Assembly: GCA_016287035.1 (NCBI GenBank)
Contig: JAEEVI010000180.1
Location: 1 to 6,022, forward strand
From: Bacillota bacterium
GTDB lineage: Bacteria > Bacillota > Clostridia > Peptostreptococcales > Anaerovoracaceae
DNA: 6,022 nt
Direction: 5' to 3'
Position numbers and translations under genes: made by a program. The notes beneath the pieces are model-generated. The model ran no database searches. It saw only the letters and a list, made by a program, of their open reading frames with translations, and was not told the DNA's origin. Positions 1 to 5,617 of this stretch are shown here, one piece after another (within the stretch, counting starts at the first letter, position 1; each line of letters opens with the position of its first letter).

Positions 1-894
1 GAAGAACGGCCTGTTGAAGTACTGCGCGAACCACTTGTCGTAGTCCGTGAGCCTCGAAAGATCCATCTCCTCCAGATACCGCCTTATGGCGGCGTACAGC
101 ATCGGCCTGTGGCCTTCAGCTTTTATCTTTTCGCAGAACGCGACTATGAAGTCCGTCCGTTCGTCTCTGGTCAGCAGGGCTGTCCTTGCCGTGTCGGAGC
201 CGGCGTCCTCCAGATCGAGCGCTATCGGCCACGTGATCTCTACACCGGTCTCTTTTACTGTCTCGAGCACGAACGCGGCCTCTTCCTCGGCCTCCTCGAC
301 GCTCGTTGCCTGCGTGACGAAATAGACGCCCACGGCTATGCCGTTCTCAGCGGCGCCCTGCGCGTTCTCGATGAACCTGGCGTCGGTGACGAGCTTTCCT
401 GTCCCGTATCCCCGGTAGCCGAGGCGGATCATCGCGAAGCGCACGCCGTCGGCTGCGACCTTCTCCCAGTCGATCTCCTCCTGATAGGCGGAGACGTCTA
501 TGCCCTTTATCGAGGTCGTGAGGCCGTCGACGACGTATTCCAGCTCCTTTATCTTGGTGCTGCCGCTCACGTTGACGAGATTGTCCCAGTCGATGGACGA
601 GGGCGGAAGATCGGGATCGACGGGCTCGTAACGGAAATTCCCCTCCTTGTCCTTGTAGACTATGACGTCGCTGAAGAACCTCTGAAGGAATTCCCACACG
701 TTGCTGCTCGTCTCGCCGTACGCCTTTATCTCGTCCTTGGACAGCGTGATATAGCGATCGTCCGCGCTGGCGGGCTTCGCTGACAATATCTCGTCTATCG
801 CGCTGTTGACCATCTCCTCCGCGGATCCCGAGGCGGCGCCGCAGGCGCAGAGGAGGACGGCCGTTATGAGCAGAAATACCGCAAATCTTTTCAT
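1..894 (-). CDS. GH25-family muramidase (lysozyme-like) lipoprotein, 3' end cut by window
   Basis: Predicted surface-anchored N-acetylmuramidase that would hydrolyse the MurNAc-GlcNAc bond of peptidoglycan. The open frame covers 298 codons from ATG 894 with no stop before the window edge. Residues 1-17 are a lipoprotein signal peptide (MKR, hydrophobic core, LCAC lipobox, lipidated Cys likely C18). Residues 19-130 are a non-catalytic stretch I do not recognise. The GH25 fold starts about residue 131: GIDVSAYQ (Asp133), IDWEKV, FAMIRLGY, GVYFVTQA, then PIALDLED with Asp227 and Glu229 as the likely catalytic DxE pair, and YDKWFAQY near the edge. By comparison with the family, the last few dozen residues are probably missing. 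The codon before the ATG is a stop, so the start is fixed, but no Shine-Dalgarno is visible. It lies 25 bases after uraA with no terminator between, so probable co-transcription with pyrR-uraA. Family call is confident; cell-wall role is inferred. Confidence 0.88.
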   Translation of the reverse strand, partial: MKRFAVFLLITAVLLCACGAASGSAEEMVNSAIDEILSAKPASADDRYITLSKDEIKAYGETSSNVWEFLQRFFSDVIVYKDKEGNFRYEPVDPDLPPSSIDWDNLVNVSGSTKIKELEYVVDGLTTSIKGIDVSAYQEEIDWEKVAADGVRFAMIRLGYRGYGTGKLVTDARFIENAQGAAENGIAVGVYFVTQATSVEEAEEEAAFVLETVKETGVEITWPIALDLEDAGSDTARTALLTRDERTDFIVAFCEKIKAEGHRPMLYAAIRRYLEEMDLSRLTDYDKWFAQYFNRPFF

Positions 895-898
895 CTAT

Positions 899-910
899 AA
901 CTTATAAGTT
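899..910. repeat. 12-bp perfect palindrome before the GH25 gene
   Basis: AACTTATAAGTT is a perfect inverted repeat without a spacer. It fills much of the 25-base gap between the uraA stop and the muramidase ATG. On the minus strand it contains TATAAG six bases before the ATG, which resembles a -10 element for a leaderless message, but no -35 hexamer is found at 16-18 bases. It could be a protein-binding site, a weak promoter piece, or chance in an AT-rich gap. Confidence 0.45.
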
Positions 911-919
911 TCTATCGTA

Positions 920-2308
920 TCAGTATCTTCCGAGAGAACCGGAGAGCTTGTCGTTCGGCCTTTCGGCGAAGCTGTCGTCCCTTCCGGGAAGGATCGCGTT
1001 GAGCACGATGCCGACGATGGAGGCTACCGCGAGACCGGAGAGGCTGATCCTGACCTTGCCGATGTAGAACGCGATCGCGCCCGTGGCGTTGTTGCCCGCG
1101 GCGGTTATGTCGGCTCCGAGCAGACCGGAGAAGTTGATGCCGAGCGCGAGACCTATGATGACAGCCGCGACGATGATGTTTCTGGACTCCTGGAAGTTGA
1201 CGTTGTTCTCGACCATATTCCTGATGCCGATGGCGGAGATCATTCCGTAGAGGATGATCGAAACGCCGCCGATCGTCGCCGCGGGCATCGCGGTGATCAG
1301 AGCCGCGAACTTCGGGCAGAAGCTGAGCACTATGGCGTAAACGGCGGCCAGCTCGATAACGAACGGATCGTAGACCTTCGTGAGCGCCAGAACGCCCGTG
1401 TTCTCACCGTACGTGGTGTTTGCCGGGGCGCCGAAGAGCGCCGCTATCGTGGTGCCGATGCCGTCGCCGATAAGAGTTCTGTGAAGACCGGGATCGTCGA
1501 TGAAGTCCTTTCCGACCGTCCCGCTTATAGCGGAGATGTCGCCGACGTGCTCCATCATGGTCGCGAAGGCTATCGGAACTATCGTGATTATCGCGGAGAG
1601 CAGCAGGCCGCTGTCGGCGCCGCGCATGAGGAAGAAGACGGTGCTCGCTCCCTGGACGGGAAGACCTATCCACGGCGCGGCCGCCACGCCGCTGAAATCG
1701 ACGCCGCCCGTAAGGGCCGCGGCTATGTAAGACGCGAGGACGCCGAGGAGTATCGGGATTATCTTGATCATGCCCTTGCCCCAGATGTTCGCGATTATGA
1801 CGACCACGATCGCGACGAGAGCTATGGGCCAGTTCGAGGAGCAGTTGTTGAGGGCCGACGGAGCGAGGTTGAGGCCTATCGCGATGATTATCGGACCCGT
1901 GACGACCGGCGGGAAGAACTTCATGACCTTGTGCGCGCCGATCGCCTTGCAGATGAGCGCGAGTATCAGATAGAGAAGTCCGGCGCAGGCTATGCCGACG
2001 CAGGCGTATACGAGACCTTCGGACTCAGTGTAGCCGGCTTCGACCGCCATGGCCTTGACGGAGAAGTATCCCCCGAGGAACGCGAACGACGATCCGAGGA
2101 ACACGGGGACCTTGCGGCCCGTCACGAAATGCATGAAAAGCGTCGCCAGGCCCGCGAACAAAAGCGTCGCGGAAACTGAGAGCCCCGTGAGTATCGGCAC
2201 GAGTACCGTCGCGCCGAACATCGCGAACATGTGCTGAAGTCCGAGTATGAGCACCTTTCCGGTGCCGAGCTCTTTCGCGTTGTAGATAGCTCCTGTTTTC
2301 TCTTCCAT
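920..2308 (-). CDS. uraA: Uracil permease (NCS2 nucleobase:cation symporter)
   Basis: A 462-residue inner-membrane transporter that probably imports uracil with protons. Length and motifs fit the NCS2/UraA family: QHMFAMFGATVLVP at residues 25-38, FFPPVVTGPII around 131-141, ATMMEHVGDISAIS at 249-262 (Glu253 and His254 align with the uracil-binding region of E. coli UraA), and GAPANTTYGENTGV around 293-306, where Glu302 matches the second substrate-binding Glu. Many hydrophobic segments fit the family's 14-helix fold. The ATG at 2308 is chosen because AGGAG sits 7 bases upstream; a longer frame to 2362 would run back into pyrR. The SD overlaps the pyrR TAG stop, so translation is probably coupled. 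The motifs alone could also suit a xanthine carrier, but the position directly after pyrR, as for pyrP in Bacillus, supports uracil. No terminator follows before the next gene. Confidence 0.93.
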   Translation of the reverse strand: MEEKTGAIYNAKELGTGKVLILGLQHMFAMFGATVLVPILTGLSVSATLLFAGLATLFMHFVTGRKVPVFLGSSFAFLGGYFSVKAMAVEAGYTESEGLVYACVGIACAGLLYLILALICKAIGAHKVMKFFPPVVTGPIIIAIGLNLAPSALNNCSSNWPIALVAIVVVIIANIWGKGMIKIIPILLGVLASYIAAALTGGVDFSGVAAAPWIGLPVQGASTVFFLMRGADSGLLLSAIITIVPIAFATMMEHVGDISAISGTVGKDFIDDPGLHRTLIGDGIGTTIAALFGAPANTTYGENTGVLALTKVYDPFVIELAAVYAIVLSFCPKFAALITAMPAATIGGVSIILYGMISAIGIRNMVENNVNFQESRNIIVAAVIIGLALGINFSGLLGADITAAGNNATGAIAFYIGKVRISLSGLAVASIVGIVLNAILPGRDDSFAERPNDKLSGSLGRY

Positions 2309-2315
2309 CTTTTTT

Positions 2316-2321
2316 CTCCTA
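2316..2321 (-). promoter_or_regulatory. uraA Shine-Dalgarno overlapping the pyrR stop codon
   Basis: On the minus strand TAGGAG contains both the pyrR stop (TAG, 2321-2319) and the uraA ribosome binding site (AGGAG, 2320-2316), 7 bases before the uraA ATG. A ribosome terminating on pyrR covers the uraA start region, which suggests translational coupling. The site also decides the uraA start at 2308. Confidence 0.8.
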
Positions 2322-2861
2322 ACTCTCGTACAGATCGACACATGTGCAGCCGTCGAATTCATCGACCTTTACGGATACGATCTCGCTCCTTGCGGTCGGC
2401 ACGTTCTTTCCGACGTAATCGGGCCTTATGGGGAGCTCCCTGTGGCCCCGGTCGATAAGGATCGCCAGCTGGATGCCGGAAGGCCTTCCCAGCGCCAGCA
2501 CGGCTTCCATCGCGGCTCTCACCGTGCGGCCGGTGTAGATGACGTCGTCTACGAGGATAACGGTCTTCCCCTTTATCGAGAAGTCGACGCTGCTCTTGTT
2601 CACGACAGCGCCGTCCTCAGCCGAAAGCTCCGTCAGGTCGTCCCTGTAGAGGGTTATGTCCAGCGTTCCCACGGGGACCGCCGCGCCCTCTATCTGAAGG
2701 ATGTATCCTGCCAGTTTTTCGGCCAGGGAGACACCTCTCCTCCTTATGCCGAGGAGGACCACGTTTTCGCAGCCCGCGTTGTGCTCAAGTATCTGATGGG
2801 CGATCCTCTTGAGGGCTCTGTCCATCTCTTCCTGCGTCATCAGCTGTGCTTTGAAAGTCAT
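2319..2861 (-). CDS. pyrR: PyrR: pyrimidine operon RNA-binding attenuator / uracil phosphoribosyltransferase
   Basis: A 180-residue cytosolic protein that binds pyr leader RNA when UMP/UTP is high and promotes termination; Bacillus homologues also have uracil phosphoribosyltransferase activity. Diagnostic segments are RALKRIAHQILEHN (15-28), LLGIRRRGVSLAEKLA (36-51), VGTLDITLYRDDL (64-76), the PRPP-binding loop VILVDDVIYTGRT (101-113), and GRPSGIQLAILIDRGHRELPIR (125-146). Length equals the usual 178-181 residues. The start at 2861 is set by AGGAG five bases upstream and by alignment of the N-terminus with Bacillus PyrR; a frame extension to 2897 would run through the attenuator hairpin. The gene is preceded by a complete PyrR-responsive leader, so it is almost certainly autoregulated, and it is followed 10 bases later by uraA. 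Confidence 0.97.
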   Translation of the reverse strand: MTFKAQLMTQEEMDRALKRIAHQILEHNAGCENVVLLGIRRRGVSLAEKLAGYILQIEGAAVPVGTLDITLYRDDLTELSAEDGAVVNKSSVDFSIKGKTVILVDDVIYTGRTVRAAMEAVLALGRPSGIQLAILIDRGHRELPIRPDYVGKNVPTARSEIVSVKVDEFDGCTCVDLYES

Positions 2862-2871
2862 GACCGCTCCT

Positions 2872-2900
2872 AAAAAAAGCGCCTTGCCTTTCGGCAAGAC
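2872..2900 (-). terminator. Attenuator terminator in the pyrR leader
   Basis: On the minus strand an 8-bp stem GTCTTGCC / GGCAAGGC (one U-G pair) closes a GAAA tetraloop, followed by GC and seven T (2878-2872). It ends directly at the pyrR AGGAG site. The left arm (2899-2893) can pair instead with an upstream segment, so formation is conditional rather than constitutive. Confidence 0.88.
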
Positions 2901-2950
2901 TCGCGAATTGCACCCGGAAAGATTCCGAGACGTACATGTTCAATCTTGCC
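2893..2950 (-). promoter_or_regulatory. Antiterminator pairing in the pyrR leader
   Basis: GGCAAGA (2950-2944 on the minus strand) is exactly complementary to UCUUGCC (2899-2893). The first segment is also the right arm of the PyrR-binding hairpin and the second is the left arm of the terminator, so this helix excludes both. Between them lies a small internal hairpin, CUCGGAA / UUCCGGG with loop UCU (2929-2913), which would bring the two halves together. Confidence 0.78.
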
Positions 2951-2975
2951 GGCCTCTCGGGACCAACTTAAAGAT
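2943..2975 (-). promoter_or_regulatory. PyrR-binding hairpin (anti-antiterminator)
   Basis: The minus-strand RNA contains GGUCCCGAGAGGCC, matching the core UCCNGNGAGG of the known PyrR-binding consensus. It folds as a lower stem AUCUU/AAGAU, a 5'-side bulge UAA, an upper stem GUUGGUC/GGCCGGC, and hexaloop CCGAGA. This is the shape described for Bacillus PyrR sites. Stabilisation by PyrR with UMP would hide the GGCAAGA antiterminator arm and let the terminator form. Confidence 0.9.
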
Positions 2976-2984
2976 CTAACCTGT

Positions 2985-3013
2985 AAAAATAATACGCCCT
3001 GTGCGGGCGTATT
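2985..3013 (-). terminator. Intrinsic terminator of the TSCPD gene
   Basis: Perfect 9-bp arms AATACGCCC / GGGCGTATT around a GCACA loop, followed on the minus strand by ATTTTT. It starts 37 bases after the TSCPD stop. The stem overlaps the pyrR -10 and touches its -35, so an operator role for the inverted repeat is a possible alternative. Confidence 0.72.
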
Positions 3014-3018
3014 GTCAA
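2989..3018 (-). promoter_or_regulatory. Sigma70-type promoter of pyrR-uraA
   Basis: Minus strand: -35 TTGACA (3018-3013, full consensus match), 18-base spacer, -10 TATTAT (2994-2989, 5 of 6). The predicted start is near A2982, giving a leader of about 120 bases that begins a few bases before the PyrR-binding hairpin. The spacer is occupied by the inverted repeat of the preceding gene's terminator. Confidence 0.82.
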
Positions 3019-3031
3019 TGCGAGTTTTTGG

Positions 3032-3045
3032 CGCGGCGCGCCGCG
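3032..3045. repeat. 14-bp GC-only palindrome after the TSCPD stop
   Basis: CGCGGCGCGCCGCG is a perfect palindrome located five bases past the TSCPD stop codon. As RNA it could form a five-pair hairpin with a CGCG loop. It is followed by CAAAAA, not a T-tract, on the minus strand, so it is not an intrinsic terminator by itself. It may protect the 3' end of the message or be a by-product of high GC. Confidence 0.4.
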
Positions 3046-3050
3046 GGCGC

Positions 3051-3308
3051 TCAGGCTCTTTCCGCCTTCGCGGCCTCCAGCGCTCTCGCGAACTGGTCGG
3101 CGCAGGACGTCTTCCTGAGCCCGCAGGTATTGCCCTTGAGGATATTTATTATCTCGTCCGCGTCTCTTCCTTCGCAGAGCTTGCCTACCGCCTTGAGATT
3201 CCCGTCGCACCCGCCGACGAAGCTTATACCGCTGACCTTATTGTCGTCGGAAAGGTCGAATGTGACGCTGCGGGAGCATACTCCCGAGACCCTGTACGTG
3301 TATTCCAT
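3051..3308 (-). CDS. Stand-alone TSCPD-domain protein (TIGR03905-like), four conserved cysteines
   Basis: An 85-residue soluble protein of unknown function. It resembles the small TSCPD family, whose domain is also found at the C-terminus of some ribonucleotide reductases. Visible marks: YRVSGVCSRSVTF near the N-terminus, FVGGCDGN (30-37), and CGLRKTSCADQFA (62-74), a variant of the TSCPDQLA motif with Ala for Pro and Phe for Leu. Cys11, Cys34, Cys62 and Cys69 match the expected four-Cys pattern and could bind metal or be redox active; Cys45 is extra. The ATG at 3308 has AAGGAG six bases upstream; the longer frame to 3368 would begin inside the promoter, so it is rejected. The gene has its own promoter and terminator, so it appears monocistronic between the exporter operon and the pyrimidine operon. 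Family assignment is from memory of the motif, not a search. Confidence 0.85.
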   Translation of the reverse strand: MEYTYRVSGVCSRSVTFDLSDDNKVSGISFVGGCDGNLKAVGKLCEGRDADEIINILKGNTCGLRKTSCADQFARALEAAKAERA

Positions 3309-3339
3309 GTCTTTCTCCTTTTGTTTCGATCTGTCCGAA

Positions 3340-3368
3340 ATGATAGCACAGTCCGGCGCGGCTTGCAA
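3340..3368 (-). promoter_or_regulatory. Candidate promoter of the TSCPD gene
   Basis: Minus strand: -35 TTGCAA (3368-3363, 4 of 6), 17-base spacer, -10 TATCAT (3345-3340, 5 of 6). It lies in the 63-base gap after the second permease gene. Predicted start is about 25 bases before the ATG. No terminator is seen in this gap, so read-through from the exporter operon is also possible. Confidence 0.62.
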
Positions 3369-3371
3369 ACG

Positions 3372-4403
3372 TCATATGAAGCGCGTCCAGATGAGATACC
3401 AGTACGGCGGCAGCAGCGCCTTTACCGGCGCGAAGCCGCGGATATCGACGAATATCGGAGCGAGCGCCAGCGAAAGGATGATCGCGGCCGGGATCGCCGC
3501 GGCGAAGCGCTCCTCCGTCCCGAGGACGAGGCGAAGCGCCTCGCAGAAGACCGCGCAGAGCGCGCAGAAGACCGTCATGCAGGCGATCTCAGCGAGGACG
3601 TTCCCGAGGACGCCGCCGGCCGCAAGCGCCGTAAGGCTCGCCGCGCCCGCTCCGAGCGCCGCGAGGAAGTGTGACAGCAGCGGTATGGCGTACATCGCGG
3701 GCCTTCCCGCCCACACGAACGCTCCGCGCCTGACTTCTCCTATGCTGTAAAGCGCGGACGAAAGAGCCGCGGCGAGCACTATGAGCGACAGGAGCCCCCG
3801 CAGCGGCGACAGCATGTAGCCCGGACCTGTATCCTCTCCGCCCGAGACGCTCTCGAACTCTATGATCCGCGACGTCACTATTCGCGTGTCGTAATAGCTC
3901 CTCAGGACGGATCCGTCCGTCTCGCCGAAGCGGTCTTCCATAAGGTCCGCGTATATCTCGTACGACAGCTCCGGGAATATCGCGGCGTACAGCTTTTCGC
4001 GCGATAGCGCGAGAAGAGGATCGTCCTCGCGTTCGACGACCTTTATCGGATGCTCCGCTGTCCCGGAGCGCGCGGCCGCGCGCAGCGTACCCTCGAGATC
4101 CCCGAGTATCCATACGGCTTCGATCTCTCCCGAGCGGAGAGCGGCCGACGCTTCCTCCTCGCCGTCGAAGGTCAGGATCCTCATCGCGCTCCCGGCTTCC
4201 GTGAGCCTGCGCGCGGCGCGCTCTTCAGCTCCGCCCGCGGAGCCCTTCGCGACGAGTCCGGCCGTAACGATGCCGCTTCCCGCGGAGGACGCCCACGAAA
4301 GCGCGAGCGCCGCGATCGGAACGGCAGCCAGGACTGCGATGTACGCGGGACGCTTCAGCAGCCGCTTCATGAGCAGCGCGCACCAGAGAAGGACGCTTCT
4401 CAC
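3372..4403 (-). CDS. ABC-2 type exporter membrane subunit, second permease
   Basis: A 343-residue integral membrane protein, probably one half of the channel of an ABC exporter. Topology read from hydrophobicity: a TM helix at about 19-38, an extracytoplasmic domain at about 40-200, then TM segments near 202-221, 236-262, 265-290 and 300-320, ending in LLPPYWYLI, which resembles the closing segment of ABC-2 permeases. The outer domain has AALRSGEIEAVW (87-98), echoing AAVRRGEIAGYL in the upstream permease, so the two are probably distant paralogues forming a heterodimer. The start is GTG 4403: GGGAGGG lies six bases upstream and the GTG overlaps the previous gene's TGA by four bases (GTGA). 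A longer frame to 4604 begins inside that gene and has an arginine-rich leader, so it is a shadow. Substrate unknown. Confidence 0.8.
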   Translation of the reverse strand: MRSVLLWCALLMKRLLKRPAYIAVLAAVPIAALALSWASSAGSGIVTAGLVAKGSAGGAEERAARRLTEAGSAMRILTFDGEEEASAALRSGEIEAVWILGDLEGTLRAAARSGTAEHPIKVVEREDDPLLALSREKLYAAIFPELSYEIYADLMEDRFGETDGSVLRSYYDTRIVTSRIIEFESVSGGEDTGPGYMLSPLRGLLSLIVLAAALSSALYSIGEVRRGAFVWAGRPAMYAIPLLSHFLAALGAGAASLTALAAGGVLGNVLAEIACMTVFCALCAVFCEALRLVLGTEERFAAAIPAAIILSLALAPIFVDIRGFAPVKALLPPYWYLIWTRFI

Positions 4404-5617
4404 AGCGATCCCTCCCTTCTGATCCTGCGCATCAGCGCGCTGAGCGCTATGAACAGCGCCGCCCACGCGGCAGCGGCGGCAGCGTCTTTCGCGGAGGGGC
4501 TGCCGTTCAGTATACCGCAGACGCAGCGCAGCGCGGCGCCTGCGGGAAGGACGGATCCGAACGCGCGGACCGCGCCCGGAAGGAACGACGCCGGATAAAA
4601 GCACCCCGCGGCGAACCCTTCGGCGGCGGCGTTGAAGAACTGCAGCAGCGGTCCGGAAGACGCGCCACGCGCGGCCTCGTACAGGAAGAAGGACATCGCG
4701 GATATCACGAGAGCGGCCGGAATAACGGATCCGGCGAAAGCCGCGGCGCCTGCGCCGCGCTCCGCGATCTCAGGTATATATAAGCCGGATCTTCCGGCGA
4801 AGACGAGAGCCGCGGCAGCTATGAAGGCCGCGCCTGCCGCCGTCATGATCAGAAAAGGAACGTATTCGCAGACGGTCTGCGCGAGATCCGAAACGCCGAG
4901 CGGCGGGAGGATCTCTCCGAGGCTCCTGCTCCTTCGGGTGAAATACGGCGCGGCGCCCATGCACCAGATCATCATCAGCGCGGTAAGTATCCCGCAGAAA
5001 AGAGAGCCGGCCAGCGAGAGAGACCCGGTGACGCCGACGGTCTCCACGCCGAAGAGCTCGCTCCTGTCAAGAACTGCGGAAACGTATCTGTCGAAAAGGA
5101 TCATGCTCTCCGCGTACCAGTCGCGCGAGGGATCCGTGTCGTAGGAATACCGCTGGACGCCGTACATGGCGTTCTCCGTCTCGAGCAGTATCCCGGAGAC
5201 AGCCGAAGCGATCTCTTTCGTCAGGTCCGCGCTTATCCCCGCCCCTCCGGCCGAAACGAACGTGAGAGGAACGCGGCTTCCGTCGAGGAGACCTTCCACG
5301 AAGCCCTCGGGCACGCGGAGATATCCCGCGATCTCGCCGCGCCTCACCGCCGCCCCGGCTTCGTCCTCCTCCATTATCTCGAACGCCAGCGAATACCGCG
5401 ACGTATCGAATCCGCCGAGAAGCTCCAGACCGGTCCTGATGTATCGGTCGCCGGTATTTCCGGTGACGCCGATCCTTACGGGCTCCCGCGCGTTCCCGCG
5501 CGGCGCCGCGGCCGCCGCAAGAGCGGCGCAGAGCGCCAGCAGCAGCGTGAACGCGAACACGTGCGCAGCTGCCGCCAGCGCTCTTTTAAGCTGTGATATA
5601 AAATAACGGGTCTTCAT
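4400..5617 (-). CDS. ABC-2 type exporter membrane subunit, first permease
   Basis: A 405-residue membrane protein. It has a short basic N-terminus, a TM helix at about 18-38, a large extracytoplasmic domain (about 40-195), and a C-terminal bundle with hydrophobic stretches near 196-225, 250-275, 288-315, 325-348 and 375-395. CFYPASFLPG (339-348) followed by GSVLPAGAALR (354-364) is typical of the end of ABC-2 permeases. The layout of one helix, outer domain and helix bundle resembles the ABC-2_membrane_3/YhgE-like group. The ATG at 5617 follows the ATPase TAG stop with no gap and in the same frame; no Shine-Dalgarno is visible, so translation probably depends on re-initiation. The protein is very rich in Ala. 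It overlaps the second permease by four bases. Possible substrates such as peptides, antibiotics or lipids cannot be told from sequence. Confidence 0.82.
   Translation of the reverse strand: MKTRYFISQLKRALAAAAHVFAFTLLLALCAALAAAAAPRGNAREPVRIGVTGNTGDRYIRTGLELLGGFDTSRYSLAFEIMEEDEAGAAVRRGEIAGYLRVPEGFVEGLLDGSRVPLTFVSAGGAGISADLTKEIASAVSGILLETENAMYGVQRYSYDTDPSRDWYAESMILFDRYVSAVLDRSELFGVETVGVTGSLSLAGSLFCGILTALMMIWCMGAAPYFTRRSRSLGEILPPLGVSDLAQTVCEYVPFLIMTAAGAAFIAAAALVFAGRSGLYIPEIAERGAGAAAFAGSVIPAALVISAMSFFLYEAARGASSGPLLQFFNAAAEGFAAGCFYPASFLPGAVRAFGSVLPAGAALRCVCGILNGSPSAKDAAAAAAWAALFIALSALMRRIRREGSL

Noticed and set aside
109..783. Long plus-strand frame of 224 codons opposite the muramidase gene
   Set aside because: It is antisense to a gene with clear GH25 motifs, shows no recognisable domain, and reflects GC-rich codon structure on the other strand.
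907..930. A full sigma70 promoter for the muramidase gene
   Set aside because: TATAAG is present but no acceptable -35 exists at 16-18 bases (AGATAC, AAGATA or GAAGAT), so I list only the palindrome.
1481..2179. Plus-strand frame of 232 codons opposite uraA
   Set aside because: The product is Asp/Arg-rich low-complexity sequence, mirror of the permease codons; no ribosome binding site or family resemblance.
2309..2362. Earlier in-frame ATG for uraA at 2362
   Set aside because: It lies inside pyrR and adds a non-homologous Arg/Lys-rich head; ATG 2308 has a strong ribosome binding site.
2862..2897. Earlier in-frame ATG for pyrR at 2897
   Set aside because: It would translate through the attenuator hairpin; the ATG at 2861 has AGGAG at proper spacing and gives the normal PyrR length.
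3309..3368. Earlier ATG for the TSCPD gene at 3368
   Set aside because: It would start within the -35 element of the likely promoter, and the extra residues do not fit the roughly 80-residue family.
2946..3750. Overlapping plus-strand frames across the pyrR leader, TSCPD gene and second permease
   Set aside because: They cross a promoter, a terminator and two convincing minus-strand genes, and have no recognisable domains.
4404..4604. Extended N-terminus of the second permease starting at 4604
   Set aside because: The extra 67 residues are an arginine-rich shadow of the first permease; GTG 4403 has GGGAGGG and a GTGA overlap.
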